From contig SLKW01000390.1 in the NCBI GenBank assembly GCA_007134405.1, forward strand, positions 1 through 9,624: a stretch of DNA of 9,624 bases, written 5' to 3'. Shown piece after piece: positions 1 through 6,704 of this stretch (positions are counted from its first letter, which is position 1; every line of letters starts with the position of its first letter). A model generated the notes under the pieces. That model was not told where the DNA came from. It did no database searches and saw nothing but the letters and a program-made list of their open reading frames with translations. Origin of the DNA: Paracoccaceae bacterium. GTDB lineage: Bacteria; Pseudomonadota; Alphaproteobacteria; Rhodobacterales; Rhodobacteraceae. A program made the position numbers and the translations under genes.

Positions 1-714
1 CTTGGCCCAGGGCTCGGCCAATGCTGCGGGGGCGCCGTCACACTGGTTTATGAGCGTTTCACCGCAGCCGAACTCGCCGCCCTGCCCGAGCGCGGCGCGC
101 ATGCGCGCCCCGTCGCAACCGATGCGGGGCCAATGCCGCTGGCCATCCGCCGGGCGCTGAAAAGCGCGCGCGCGCAGGGGGTGGCAGAGGTTACCCTCGC
201 CGGCGGATGGCTGGTCGAGCCGATCGCGCGCCCGGAACGGGACGTCTGGATCTGGGGCGCGGGGCATGTCGGGCGCGCGCTGGTGGCCGTGCTGGCCCCG
301 CTGCCGGATGTCGCGCTGACCTGGATCGACACCGCGCCCGAGCGCTTCCCCGCCTCGATACCGGCCGGCGTCACGCACCGCGCGCATCCCAACCCCGCGG
401 CCCTGCTGGCGGAGGCCCCGGTCGGGGCTGAACATCTGATCCTCACCTTCAGCCATGCGCTGGATCTGGATCTCTGCCATCGGCTGCTGCTGCATGGGTT
501 TGCGGACGCCGGTCTGATCGGTTCGACCTCGAAATGGGCGCGTTTTCGCACGCGGCTCAGGGCGCTTGGACATGCGGATGCCCAAATCGCGCGCATCCGC
601 TGCCCGATCGGCGACCCCGGGCTTGGCAAGCATCCGCAAGCCATTGCGGTCGGCGTTGCGGCCGGGCTACTCAGGCAGCGGGACCGCAGCGCAGGAAAGG
701 AAAGCGCCGGATGA
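1..714 (+). CDS. xdhC: XdhC family xanthine dehydrogenase accessory protein (3' part; 5' end outside window)
   Basis: XdhC binds molybdenum cofactor in the cytoplasm, promotes its sulfuration and helps insert it into xanthine dehydrogenase (family knowledge). The frame is open from base 1, so the N-terminus is missing; 237 residues are visible. The first residues, LGPGLGQCCGG, are the conserved cysteine motif of the XdhC/CoxI domain. A Rossmann-type segment follows, with WGAGHVGRAL at visible residues 85-94, the start of the XdhC C-terminal domain. The family ending is present as IGSTSKWARF and then CPIGDPGLGKHP. An internal ATG at 133 is not the start, because the conserved N-terminal motif lies upstream of it in the same frame. 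The stop overlaps the next start as ATGA (711-714), so the gene is translationally coupled to the ABC importer. The xdhA and xdhB genes would be expected just upstream, outside the window. Confidence 0.93.
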   Translation, partial: LGPGLGQCCGGAVTLVYERFTAAELAALPERGAHARPVATDAGPMPLAIRRALKSARAQGVAEVTLAGGWLVEPIARPERDVWIWGAGHVGRALVAVLAPLPDVALTWIDTAPERFPASIPAGVTHRAHPNPAALLAEAPVGAEHLILTFSHALDLDLCHRLLLHGFADAGLIGSTSKWARFRTRLRALGHADAQIARIRCPIGDPGLGKHPQAIAVGVAAGLLRQRDRSAGKESAG

Positions 715-2228
715 GCGAGCCGCTTCTGGCCATCGAAGGGATGACCAAGACCTATCCCGGGGTCGTGGCCAACAGCGACGTCAGCTTCGACATCGGCAAG
801 GGCGAGATCCACGCGCTTCTGGGCGAGAACGGCGCCGGGAAATCGACGCTGGTCAAGGCGATCTATGGGCTGATCCGCCCCGACTCCGGCAGCATGCGCT
901 GGCGCGGCGCGCCGTTCACACCTTCTGCCCCGCACGAAGCGCGCGCGGCCGGCGTTGCCATGGTCTTTCAGCATTTCAGCCTGTTCGACGCCCTCGACGT
1001 GGCCGAGAACGTGGCGCTTGGCATGGATAACCCGCCCCCGCTGCGCAGGCTTGCCGCGCAGATCCGAAAGGTGAGCCAGGACTACGGTCTGCCGCTCGAC
1101 CCAGATCAACTGTTGGGCGATCTGTCCGCCGGACAGCGCCAGCGGGTCGAGATCGTGCGCTGCTTGTTGCAGGACCCGCATCTGCTGATCATGGACGAGC
1201 CCACGTCGGTGCTGACGCCGCAGGAGGTCGATACCCTTTTTCGAACGCTTCGCCAGCTGCGCTCCGAGGGGCGCTCGATCCTCTATATCTCGCACAAGCT
1301 CGAGGAAATCCGCGCCCTGTGCGACAAGGCCACGGTGCTGCGGCTGGGCAAGGTCGTCGGCCGCTGCGATCCGCGCCAGAAGACGGCGCGCGAACTGGCC
1401 GAGATGATGGTAGGCACAAAGCTGCACCAACCCGAGCGCCCGCCCCATGCGCCGGGCGAGGTAGCGCTGGAGATCAGGGCGTTGAACCTCGCCTCGCCCT
1501 CGCCCTTCGGCACCCGCCTCAAGGAGGTCTCGATCAGCGTCCACGCGGGCGAAATCCTCGGGATCGGCGGGGTTGCGGGCAACGGGCAGGACGAATTCCT
1601 GGCGGCACTCTCGGGCGAAATGCGCGCGCCGCGGGGCGCTGTGTTCGTCAAGGGCGAGCCGGTCGGACATTTGGGCCCCAACGCCCGCCGCGCGTTGGGT
1701 CTGCTCTGCGCGCCCGAACAGCGGCTGGGCCATGCCGCCGCCCCCGAGATGACGCTAACCGAAAACGCGCTCCTGACCGGCGCCTGGCGGCAGAAGCTGG
1801 TCAAGGGCGGGCTGGTGAACTGGACCAAGACGCGCGGCTTCGCCGAGGCGGTGATCAAGCGCTTCGACGTGCGCACGCCGGGTCCGCAGGTCGTCGCGCG
1901 CGCACTTTCGGGTGGGAACCTCCAGAAATTCGTGATCGGCCGCGAGATAATGCAGCGGCCCGAGGTTCTGGTCGTCAATCAGCCGACCTGGGGCGTCGAT
2001 GCCGCCGCCGCAGCCGCCATCCGGCAGGCGCTGATGGACCTGGCGCAAGGCGGCGCGGCGGTGGTGGTGATCAGCCAGGACCTGGACGAGCTACTGGAGA
2101 TCGCCGACAGCTTCGCGGCGCTCAACGCGGGGCGATTGACGGCGAAGCGCCCGGTGCGCGGGCTCACGCTCGATCAGATCGGCCTGATGCTGGGCGGCGC
2201 GGACGAGGACACCGATGCTGCGGCTTGA
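711..2228 (+). CDS. ABC importer ATPase with two nucleotide-binding domains (purine/nucleoside, BMP-type system)
   Basis: Cytoplasmic ATPase of 505 residues that should power the importer formed with the next three genes. The N-terminal domain is complete: Walker A GENGAGKST (38-46), Q-loop Gln87, signature LSAGQRQRVE (138-147), Walker B LLIMDEPTS (158-166) and switch His195. The C-terminal domain starts near residue 250. It has a degenerate Walker A, GVAGNGQDE (287-295), with no lysine. Its signature is LSGGNLQKF (399-407), and its Walker B region reads VVNQPTWGVD (421-430), with Gln in place of the catalytic Glu. A weakened second site is usual in the sugar/nucleoside ATPases (RbsA, YufO/NupA type), so this is probably not damage. 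The ATG at 711 is chosen because it overlaps the xdhC stop, follows AGGAAAGG (692-699) and starts at the normal N-terminus; the frame extends upstream but only antiparallel to family expectation. Substrate is inferred from neighbours. Confidence 0.93.
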   Translation: MSEPLLAIEGMTKTYPGVVANSDVSFDIGKGEIHALLGENGAGKSTLVKAIYGLIRPDSGSMRWRGAPFTPSAPHEARAAGVAMVFQHFSLFDALDVAENVALGMDNPPPLRRLAAQIRKVSQDYGLPLDPDQLLGDLSAGQRQRVEIVRCLLQDPHLLIMDEPTSVLTPQEVDTLFRTLRQLRSEGRSILYISHKLEEIRALCDKATVLRLGKVVGRCDPRQKTARELAEMMVGTKLHQPERPPHAPGEVALEIRALNLASPSPFGTRLKEVSISVHAGEILGIGGVAGNGQDEFLAALSGEMRAPRGAVFVKGEPVGHLGPNARRALGLLCAPEQRLGHAAAPEMTLTENALLTGAWRQKLVKGGLVNWTKTRGFAEAVIKRFDVRTPGPQVVARALSGGNLQKFVIGREIMQRPEVLVVNQPTWGVDAAAAAAIRQALMDLAQGGAAVVVISQDLDELLEIADSFAALNAGRLTAKRPVRGLTLDQIGLMLGGADEDTDAAA

Positions 2229-3300
2229 GAAGCGCCCCCAACCCTCGGCCGCGTGGGGATGGGCGACGCCGGTCCTCGCCGTGGCGCTGACGATGGTCGC
2301 GGGCGGGATCCTTTTCGCCGCGCTTGGCAAGGACCCGTTCGCGGCGATCAAGATGATCTTCTGGGATCCGCTCTTCAACCCGCAGTTCGCCTCGTATTCG
2401 CGCCCACAACTGTTGGTGAAAGCGGGGCCATTGATCCTGATCGCGGTTGGCCTTGCCATCGGCTTTCGCGCCGGCATCTGGAACATCGGGGCCGAGGGTC
2501 AGTACATCATCGGCGCGCTCTGCGGGGCGGCGGTGGCGCTGGCCTTCTTTCCATCGCCGGGCTGGTACATCTTTCCGCTCATGGTGCTCGCGGGGGCTTT
2601 CGGCGGCTGGGCCTGGGCGATGATCCCGGCAATCCTGAAGACCCGGTTCAACACCAATGAGATCCTGGTTTCGCTGCTTCTGGTCTATGTCGCCGAGAAG
2701 ATCCTGGCGGCCATGGCCACAGGGCGTATGCGCAACCCCGACGGCGCGGGCTTCCCCGGCTCGCGCAACATCGCGCAATATCCGGCGGCGTCGAACCCCG
2801 AGCTGATCGCGAATTCGGGCATGCATTGGGGTGTCGTGACTGCGTTCATCGCGGTGATTTTCGCCTACATCCTGCTGCACAAGCATATCCTGGGCTATCA
2901 GGTCCAACTGGCCGGGCAGGCACCCCGCGCAGCGCGGTTCGCTGGCGTCGCGCCTGCCAGACTCGTCGTGCTCTGCCTCGGCCTTTCGGGCGCGCTTGCT
3001 GGCCTCGCCGGCTTGTTCGAGGTCGCCGGCCCCGCGCGCATGATCTCGATCGATTTCAACGTGGGCTACGGTTTCACCGCCATCATCGTCGCCTTCCTGG
3101 GTCGGCTGCATCCCGTCGGGATCGTGCTGGCCGGGCTTCTGATGGCACTCACCTATATCGGGGGCGAGCTGGCGCAGTTCATGCTGGGCCTCCCCTCGGC
3201 GTCGATCCAGGTCTTCCAGGGCATGCTGCTGTTCTTCCTGCTCGCTTTCGACGTGCTGTCGAACTACCGCATCCGCTTTGCCCGGGCAGAGGCCGCATGA
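2215..3300 (+). CDS. ABC transporter permease, first subunit (BPD_transp_2 family, nucleoside/purine type)
   Basis: Inner-membrane permease of 361 residues, strongly hydrophobic, with about 8-10 predicted membrane segments; the first lies at residues 15-36. Family landmarks are FRAGIWNIGAEGQ (84-96), NTNEIL (146-151), the coupling-loop-like GQAPRAARFAG (234-244) and GYGFTAIIVAFLGRLHP (284-300). This pattern matches the YufP/NupP-like permeases that pair with BMP-family binding proteins. The ATG at 2215 overlaps the end of the ATPase gene by 14 nt and is preceded by AGGA (2206-2209), five bases upstream. It overlaps the next permease by 4 nt. It should form a heterodimer with that second permease. 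The substrate cannot be read from the sequence; purine base or nucleoside is an inference from the operon. Confidence 0.92.
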   Translation: MLRLEKRPQPSAAWGWATPVLAVALTMVAGGILFAALGKDPFAAIKMIFWDPLFNPQFASYSRPQLLVKAGPLILIAVGLAIGFRAGIWNIGAEGQYIIGALCGAAVALAFFPSPGWYIFPLMVLAGAFGGWAWAMIPAILKTRFNTNEILVSLLLVYVAEKILAAMATGRMRNPDGAGFPGSRNIAQYPAASNPELIANSGMHWGVVTAFIAVIFAYILLHKHILGYQVQLAGQAPRAARFAGVAPARLVVLCLGLSGALAGLAGLFEVAGPARMISIDFNVGYGFTAIIVAFLGRLHPVGIVLAGLLMALTYIGGELAQFMLGLPSASIQVFQGMLLFFLLAFDVLSNYRIRFARAEAA

Positions 3301-4232
3301 TCGACCTCTCCTCGATCAATCCCGTGGTCCTGGCCGCGGCGCTGATGGTCGCCGCGACCCCGATCCTGCTGGCCGCCATTGGTGAGCTGGTGGTCGAAAA
3401 GGCGGGCGTGCTGAACCTGGGTGTCGAAGGAATGATGATCACTGGCGCGGTGACGGGCTTCGCGGTCGCCGTGATGACGCGCGACCCGTATCTCGGCCTG
3501 CTGGCGGCAGCGGTCGGCGGGGCGACCATCTCGCTGATCTTTGCCGTTCTGACGCAGGTGATGATGGCCAACCAGGTGGCCTCGGGTCTGGCGCTGACGC
3601 TTTTCGGCCTGGGATTCTCGGCGCTTCTGGGGCAGGGCTTCGTCGGCGTCTCGCCGCCGCGCACCCCGCGGCTCGATTTCGGCTGGCTGACCGAGTTGCC
3701 GGTCATCGGCCCGATCCTCTTTCGCCACGATCCGATGGTCTATGTCTCGCTCATCCTCGTCGCGGCGGTCTGGTACTTCCTGAACTACTCGCGCGGCGGG
3801 CGCATCCTGCGTGCGGTGGGCGAAAACCACGAGGCCGCGCATGCGCTTGGCTACAACGTGCGCCGTGTGCGGATCCTCGCCATCGCCTTCGGTGGCGCCT
3901 GCGCCGGGCTGGGCGGGGCGTATCTGAGCCTCATCCGCGTGCCGCAATGGACCGAGGGCATGACCGCCGGCGCCGGCTGGATCGCGCTGGCCCTGGTCGT
4001 CTTTTCGTCCTGGAGACCGTGGCGCGTGGTGCTGGGCGCCTATCTCTTCGGCGGGATCATCGTGTTGCAGCTCAATCTGCAGGCGGCCGGCTTCCGCATC
4101 CCGGTCGAGTACCTTGCCATGTCGCCCTATCTGGTGACTATTCTCGTTCTTGTCGTCATGTCCTCGGGGCGCGCGCGCAAGACGCTCGCCGCGCCCGGAT
4201 CGCTGGGTCGACCGTTTCATGCCTCCGGCTAA
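3297..4232 (+). CDS. ABC transporter permease, second subunit (BPD_transp_2 family, nucleoside/purine type)
   Basis: Inner-membrane permease of 311 residues and partner of the preceding permease. Conserved blocks are EKAGVLNLGVEGMMITGA (34-51), NQVASGLALTLFGLGFS (92-108), the loop GENHEAAHALGYNVRR (175-190), which should contact the ATPase, and GMTAGAGWIALALVVFSSW (221-239). This is the usual shorter YufQ-type subunit. The ATG at 3297 is chosen because it overlaps the upstream stop as ATGA and has GAGG at 3289-3292. The same frame is open further upstream, but there it runs inside the first permease gene and is not coding. A 64-nt gap follows before the binding-protein gene, the only real gap in the operon. 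Confidence 0.92.
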   Translation: MIDLSSINPVVLAAALMVAATPILLAAIGELVVEKAGVLNLGVEGMMITGAVTGFAVAVMTRDPYLGLLAAAVGGATISLIFAVLTQVMMANQVASGLALTLFGLGFSALLGQGFVGVSPPRTPRLDFGWLTELPVIGPILFRHDPMVYVSLILVAAVWYFLNYSRGGRILRAVGENHEAAHALGYNVRRVRILAIAFGGACAGLGGAYLSLIRVPQWTEGMTAGAGWIALALVVFSSWRPWRVVLGAYLFGGIIVLQLNLQAAGFRIPVEYLAMSPYLVTILVLVVMSSGRARKTLAAPGSLGRPFHASG

Positions 4233-4251
4233 GGCCGGGTTCTCAAACCAC

Positions 4252-4278
4252 GCGGGCAACAACCTGACAAAGGCCCGC
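4252..4278 (+). other. Small stem-loop in the permease/binding-protein gap
   Basis: GCGGGC (4252-4257) and GCCCGC (4273-4278) can form a 6-bp stem around a 15-base loop in the 64-nt gap before the binding-protein gene. There is no T-run, so it is not an intrinsic terminator. Stem-loops at such places can stabilise a downstream transcript, but that role is inference and the stem is short enough to be chance in this GC-rich DNA. Confidence 0.35.
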
Positions 4279-4296
4279 ATCAACAGGGAGACATTC

Positions 4297-5376
4297 ATGC
4301 ATCGCAGACATCTTCTGGCCGCCTCGGCCTTGACGCTTGGCGTGGCGGCGGCAGGGGCGGCACTGGCCGACGACCCGCTCCAGATCGGCTTCATCTATAT
4401 TGGCCCGGTGGGCGATCACGGCTGGACCTTCACGCATGACAAGGCCCGGCTCGACGTCGAGGAGCATTTCGGCGACCGCGTGACCACGACCTATGTCGAG
4501 AACGTGGCCTATGGCGCCGATGCCGAGCGGGTGATGACGCAGATGGCGCTGTCGGGCGTCGAGATGATCTTCGCGACCTCCTTCGGTTACGGCCCGGACG
4601 TGAACGCAGTGGCGCAGCGCTTCCCCGACGTGGCCTTCGAGCATGCGACGGGCTACATTCAGGAGGCACCGAACGTCAGCCTCTACAACGCGCGCTTCTA
4701 TGAGGGCCGCGCCGTGATCGGCCATATCGCCGGCAAGATGACCGAGACGAACACGATCGGCTACATCGCCTCGTTCCCGATCCCCGAGGTGGTCATGGGC
4801 ATCAACTCGGCCTTCCTGCACGCGCGCGAAGTCAACCCCGACGTGCAGTTCCGCGTCGTCTGGGTCTACTCCTGGTACGATCCGGCGCAGGAAGCGGCGG
4901 CGGCGGAGGCGTTGATCGAGCAGGGGGCGGATATCCTGATGCAGCACACGGATTCGACGGCGCCGGTGACGGTGGCGCAGGACCGGGGGATCTATGCGTT
5001 CGGTCAGGCGTCGGACATGACGAGCTTCGCGCCGGAATCGCATCTGACGGCGATCCTGGATGAGTGGGGGCCCTACTATATCGAACGCGTCCAGGCCAAG
5101 CTCGACGGCGAGTGGGAGGCCGGCGATGTCTGGCACGGGATCGACGACGGCATGGTCGGATTCGCCCCCTTCAACGATGCGATCCCCGAGGACGTGCGCG
5201 CGGAAGCCGAGGATATGATTGAAAGAATATCGTCGGGCGAGTACCACCCCTTCACCGGGCCGATCAACCGGCAGGATGGCACGCCCTGGCTGGAAGACGG
5301 CGAGACGGCACCCGATGGCGACCTTCTGGGCATGGATTTCTATGTCGAGGGAATGACCGGCAGCGTGCCGAACTGA
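4297..5376 (+). CDS. BMP family ABC transporter substrate-binding protein (purine/nucleoside binding, periplasmic)
   Basis: Periplasmic receptor of 359 residues that should hand its ligand to the two permeases. Residues 1-24 look like a signal peptide: RR at 3-4, hydrophobic core LLAASALTLGVAAAG, and a cleavage site after ALA, giving DDPLQ. There is no lipobox cysteine. The twin arginine followed by HLL makes Tat export possible, but Sec is equally plausible. The mature protein opens with IGFIYIGPVGDHGWTFTHD (30-48), a block characteristic of the PF02608 Bmp/PnrA family, which binds nucleosides or purine bases. YEGRAVIGHIAGKM (135-148) is a second family block. The ATG at 4297 is chosen because AGGGAG (4285-4290) sits six bases upstream and the signal peptide starts there. 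Codon use shifts abruptly over residues 196-258 (see findings). An intrinsic terminator follows 28 nt after the stop. Confidence 0.93.
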   Translation: MHRRHLLAASALTLGVAAAGAALADDPLQIGFIYIGPVGDHGWTFTHDKARLDVEEHFGDRVTTTYVENVAYGADAERVMTQMALSGVEMIFATSFGYGPDVNAVAQRFPDVAFEHATGYIQEAPNVSLYNARFYEGRAVIGHIAGKMTETNTIGYIASFPIPEVVMGINSAFLHAREVNPDVQFRVVWVYSWYDPAQEAAAAEALIEQGADILMQHTDSTAPVTVAQDRGIYAFGQASDMTSFAPESHLTAILDEWGPYYIERVQAKLDGEWEAGDVWHGIDDGMVGFAPFNDAIPEDVRAEAEDMIERISSGEYHPFTGPINRQDGTPWLEDGETAPDGDLLGMDFYVEGMTGSVPN

Positions 5377-5403
5377 ACGCCTGAAGCCACGCGGAAACGG
5401 ATG

Positions 5404-5432
5404 CGGCCCGGGGCAATTCCCGGGCCGTTTTT
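5404..5432 (+). terminator. Intrinsic terminator of the xdhC-ABC operon
   Basis: A perfect 9-bp GC stem, CGGCCCGGG (5404-5412) with CCCGGGCCG (5419-5427), closes a six-base loop GCAATT and is followed directly by TTTTT (5428-5432). It lies 28 nt after the binding-protein stop on the same strand. This is a canonical Rho-independent terminator. Confidence 0.93.
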
Positions 5433-5472
5433 CGTGCTGCGGACGGGCCGGGACAAGGGCGTCAAGCGCCGC

Positions 5473-5538
5473 TGGCAAGCGTATGGCAAGCGTGTGGCAA
5501 GCGGGTGGCAAGCGGGTGGCAAGCGGGTGGCAGAAGCG
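5473..5538 (+). repeat. 11-bp direct tandem repeat array, six units
   Basis: Units start at 5473, 5484, 5495, 5506, 5517 and 5528. Unit 1 is TGGCAAGCGTA, unit 2 TGGCAAGCGTG, units 3-5 are identical TGGCAAGCGGG, and unit 6 is a degraded TGGCAGAAGCG. The period of 11 bp is close to one helical turn. It could be a slippage-prone minisatellite or an array of protein-binding sites; the sequence alone does not decide. Confidence 0.9.
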
Positions 5539-5598
5539 CGCGGTGGGATGAGGGTTTCAGCAACGCCCGGCAGCGCGGCGGCGGCGGCATTTCCCCTT

Positions 5599-5621
5599 GC
5601 GCCGCGCCGCAGGCGCGGCGC
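5599..5621. other. Perfect 10-bp hairpin (GC only)
   Basis: GCGCCGCGCC (5599-5608) and GGCGCGGCGC (5612-5621) are exact reverse complements around a GCA loop. No T-run follows on either strand, so it is not a standard terminator. Together with the next hairpin it resembles a REP-like palindromic intergenic element, which is an inference. Confidence 0.7.
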
Positions 5622-5640
5622 CCGGCCCAACGCGAGGAAG

Positions 5641-5663
5641 GTTGTGCGCGGAACGCGCACAGC
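5641..5663. other. Second hairpin, 8 perfect pairs plus two flanking pairs
   Basis: TGTGCGCG (5643-5650) and CGCGCACA (5654-5661) pair exactly around a GAA loop. A G-T wobble (5642/5662) and a G-C pair (5641/5663) extend it to 10 pairs. It lies 19 bases after the first hairpin and has no T-run. Confidence 0.7.
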
Positions 5664-5864
5664 TTGACGAGGGGCGGGAGCACCCCCGTCGCCTTCTGCG
5701 CGTGGCGTCACGCTGGGGCGCTGCCGTTCCGGGCCGGGGGGGGGGGTGTTGGTAGGGGTCGCGCGGCGGCTGAGTCGAGGCAGAACCCGTTTGCCGCGGG
5801 ACCGGGGAGCCCTTAGCCTGCCGCGCGCGCGCCCACGACCGCGCCCAGGACCGGAAGGGATCGC

Positions 5865-6329
5865 ATGAGCCTGTTCGTTCTGGAGAATTCCGTCTTCGCG
5901 ACCTATGTGACCGCCGCCGCGATCATGGTCCTGAAGATCATGCTGCAGGGCTGGATGACGGTCTACCGGATGATGACGGCCAGGGCGGGGTTCGCCAACC
6001 CCGATGATCTGAAGAAGGGCCTCATCAACCCGAATCCGGATCCCGCGCAGCTGGAGCGCGACGACTATGTCGACCGCTCGCGCCGCATCCATCGCAACGA
6101 TCTGGAGAACATCCCCGCCTTCCTGGTGGCGGGGCTTCTGTTCGTCGCCGTCGCCCCGCCGCTCTGGCTGGCGCAGGTGCTGATGCATGGCTTCGTCGCC
6201 GCGCGGCTGGCGCATTTCGTCGCCTATTCCACCCGGCAATCCCACGAGGTCCGCGCGACCTTCTACACGATCGGCTCGATCATCGTGATCTACATGGCGC
6301 TGCACGCGCTCTGGATCGCGCTGGCGGGC
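5865..6329 (+). CDS. MAPEG family membrane protein, MGST1-like (conserved part; no stop codon at the expected end)
   Basis: MAPEG proteins are small four-helix membrane proteins, often glutathione-dependent transferases or peroxidases. Hydrophobic segments lie near residues 10-30, 84-105, 106-121 and 133-155. The key motif RSRRIHRNDLENI (71-83) closely resembles the R-x-H-x-N-D-x-E-N block of microsomal glutathione S-transferase 1, which places it in that subgroup; the enzyme activity is not proven. The ATG at 5865 has a strong ribosome binding site, GGAAGGGA (5853-5860). Family similarity ends at about residue 155, position 6329, a normal MAPEG length. However, the frame does not stop there: the first in-frame stop is at 7452-7454, which would give a 529-residue product running antisense through three other genes. 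The end given here is therefore the end of the recognisable protein, not a stop codon. Confidence 0.8.
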
Positions 6330-6394
6330 GAGGCCCGGCGAGAGGGGCGCGGCGAGACGAGCGCGCGGGCTTTCCCGGCCGGGAGCGGCGCGGC

Positions 6395-6646
6395 TCAGTC
6401 GCGGGCGCGGTTCAGGCGGGCGGCGCGGCCGCCGCGGCGCTGCTTGAGGAGCGGGGCGCGCGCGGGCAACTCGGCCATGATGGCGCGGCGGTCCTCGGGC
6501 GAGAAGCGGGACCAGGCGGCGATCTCGTCGATCGAGCGCAGGCAGCCGGTGCAGAGCCGCGTCTCGGGGTGGATGACGCAGACCTTGACGCAGGGGCTTT
6601 CGACCTCGTCCCGCTTCCAGACCCTGTCGCTTGACTGCTCGTTCAT
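6395..6646 (-). CDS. DUF1289 domain-containing small cysteine protein
   Basis: An 83-residue protein with four cysteines in the DUF1289 pattern: SPCVKVC (Cys19, Cys23), then LCTGC (Cys32, Cys35), followed by the family tail SIDEIAAWSRFSPEDRRAIM (39-58). The cysteines could bind a metal or an iron-sulfur cluster; the function of the family is unknown to me. The frame also allows an ATG 11 codons upstream (6679), but the ATG at 6646 is preferred because GAGG lies six bases before it on the minus strand, while the upstream ATG has no ribosome binding site. It is the last gene of the leftward ccmI-ruvX cluster, 58 nt after ruvX. It ends about 65 bp from the conserved end of the convergent MAPEG gene, with no clear terminator between. 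Confidence 0.88.
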   Translation of the reverse strand: MNEQSSDRVWKRDEVESPCVKVCVIHPETRLCTGCLRSIDEIAAWSRFSPEDRRAIMAELPARAPLLKQRRGGRAARLNRARD

Positions 6647-6704
6647 ACTGTCCCTCGCGGAGCGCGTTCGGCGGAACATAGCCAGAGGCGCGGGCCTGTC
6701 CAGC

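Larger units (their letters stand above)
5433..5864. other. Non-coding intergenic region rich in repeats and hairpins
   Basis: This stretch of about 430 bases between the terminator and the MAPEG gene shows no convincing gene. It holds an 11-bp tandem repeat array, two perfect hairpins (5599-5621 and 5641-5663), an 11-G homopolymer (5736-5746) and an alternating CG run at 5822-5832. Open frames here are low-complexity, rich in Arg, Ala and Gly, and lack good ribosome binding sites. The promoter of the MAPEG gene should be here, but I could not identify convincing -35 and -10 elements. Confidence 0.6.

Noticed and set aside
48..1733. A 561-codon minus-strand open frame across xdhC and the ATPase gene
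   Set aside because: It is the complement of two clear genes with complete domain motifs; the translation is Arg/Ala-rich with no recognisable family.
1566..2010. Loss-of-function in the second ATPase domain (no Walker A lysine, NQP instead of DEP)
   Set aside because: A degenerate second domain is usual in this class of tandem sugar/nucleoside ATPases, so it is not evidence of decay.
3264..5511. Long minus-strand open frames behind the second permease and the binding protein
   Set aside because: Highly charged, His/Arg-rich translations typical of antisense frames in GC-rich genes; no domain seen.
5473..5538. CRISPR array
   Set aside because: The units are 11 bp and directly adjacent with no spacers, and no cas genes are present.
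5664..5692. TTGACG at 5664-5669 as a -35 element for the MAPEG gene
   Set aside because: The DNA 17 bases downstream is all G/C with no -10-like sequence.
5505..5816. A 103-codon plus-strand open frame in the repeat-rich gap
   Set aside because: Starts inside the tandem repeat, no ribosome binding site, and composition is Gly/Ala/Arg with no membrane or domain signal.
6373..6384. Terminator between the convergent MAPEG and DUF1289 genes
   Set aside because: TCCCGGCCGGGA is a 12-bp palindrome, but it has no loop space and no T-run on either strand.
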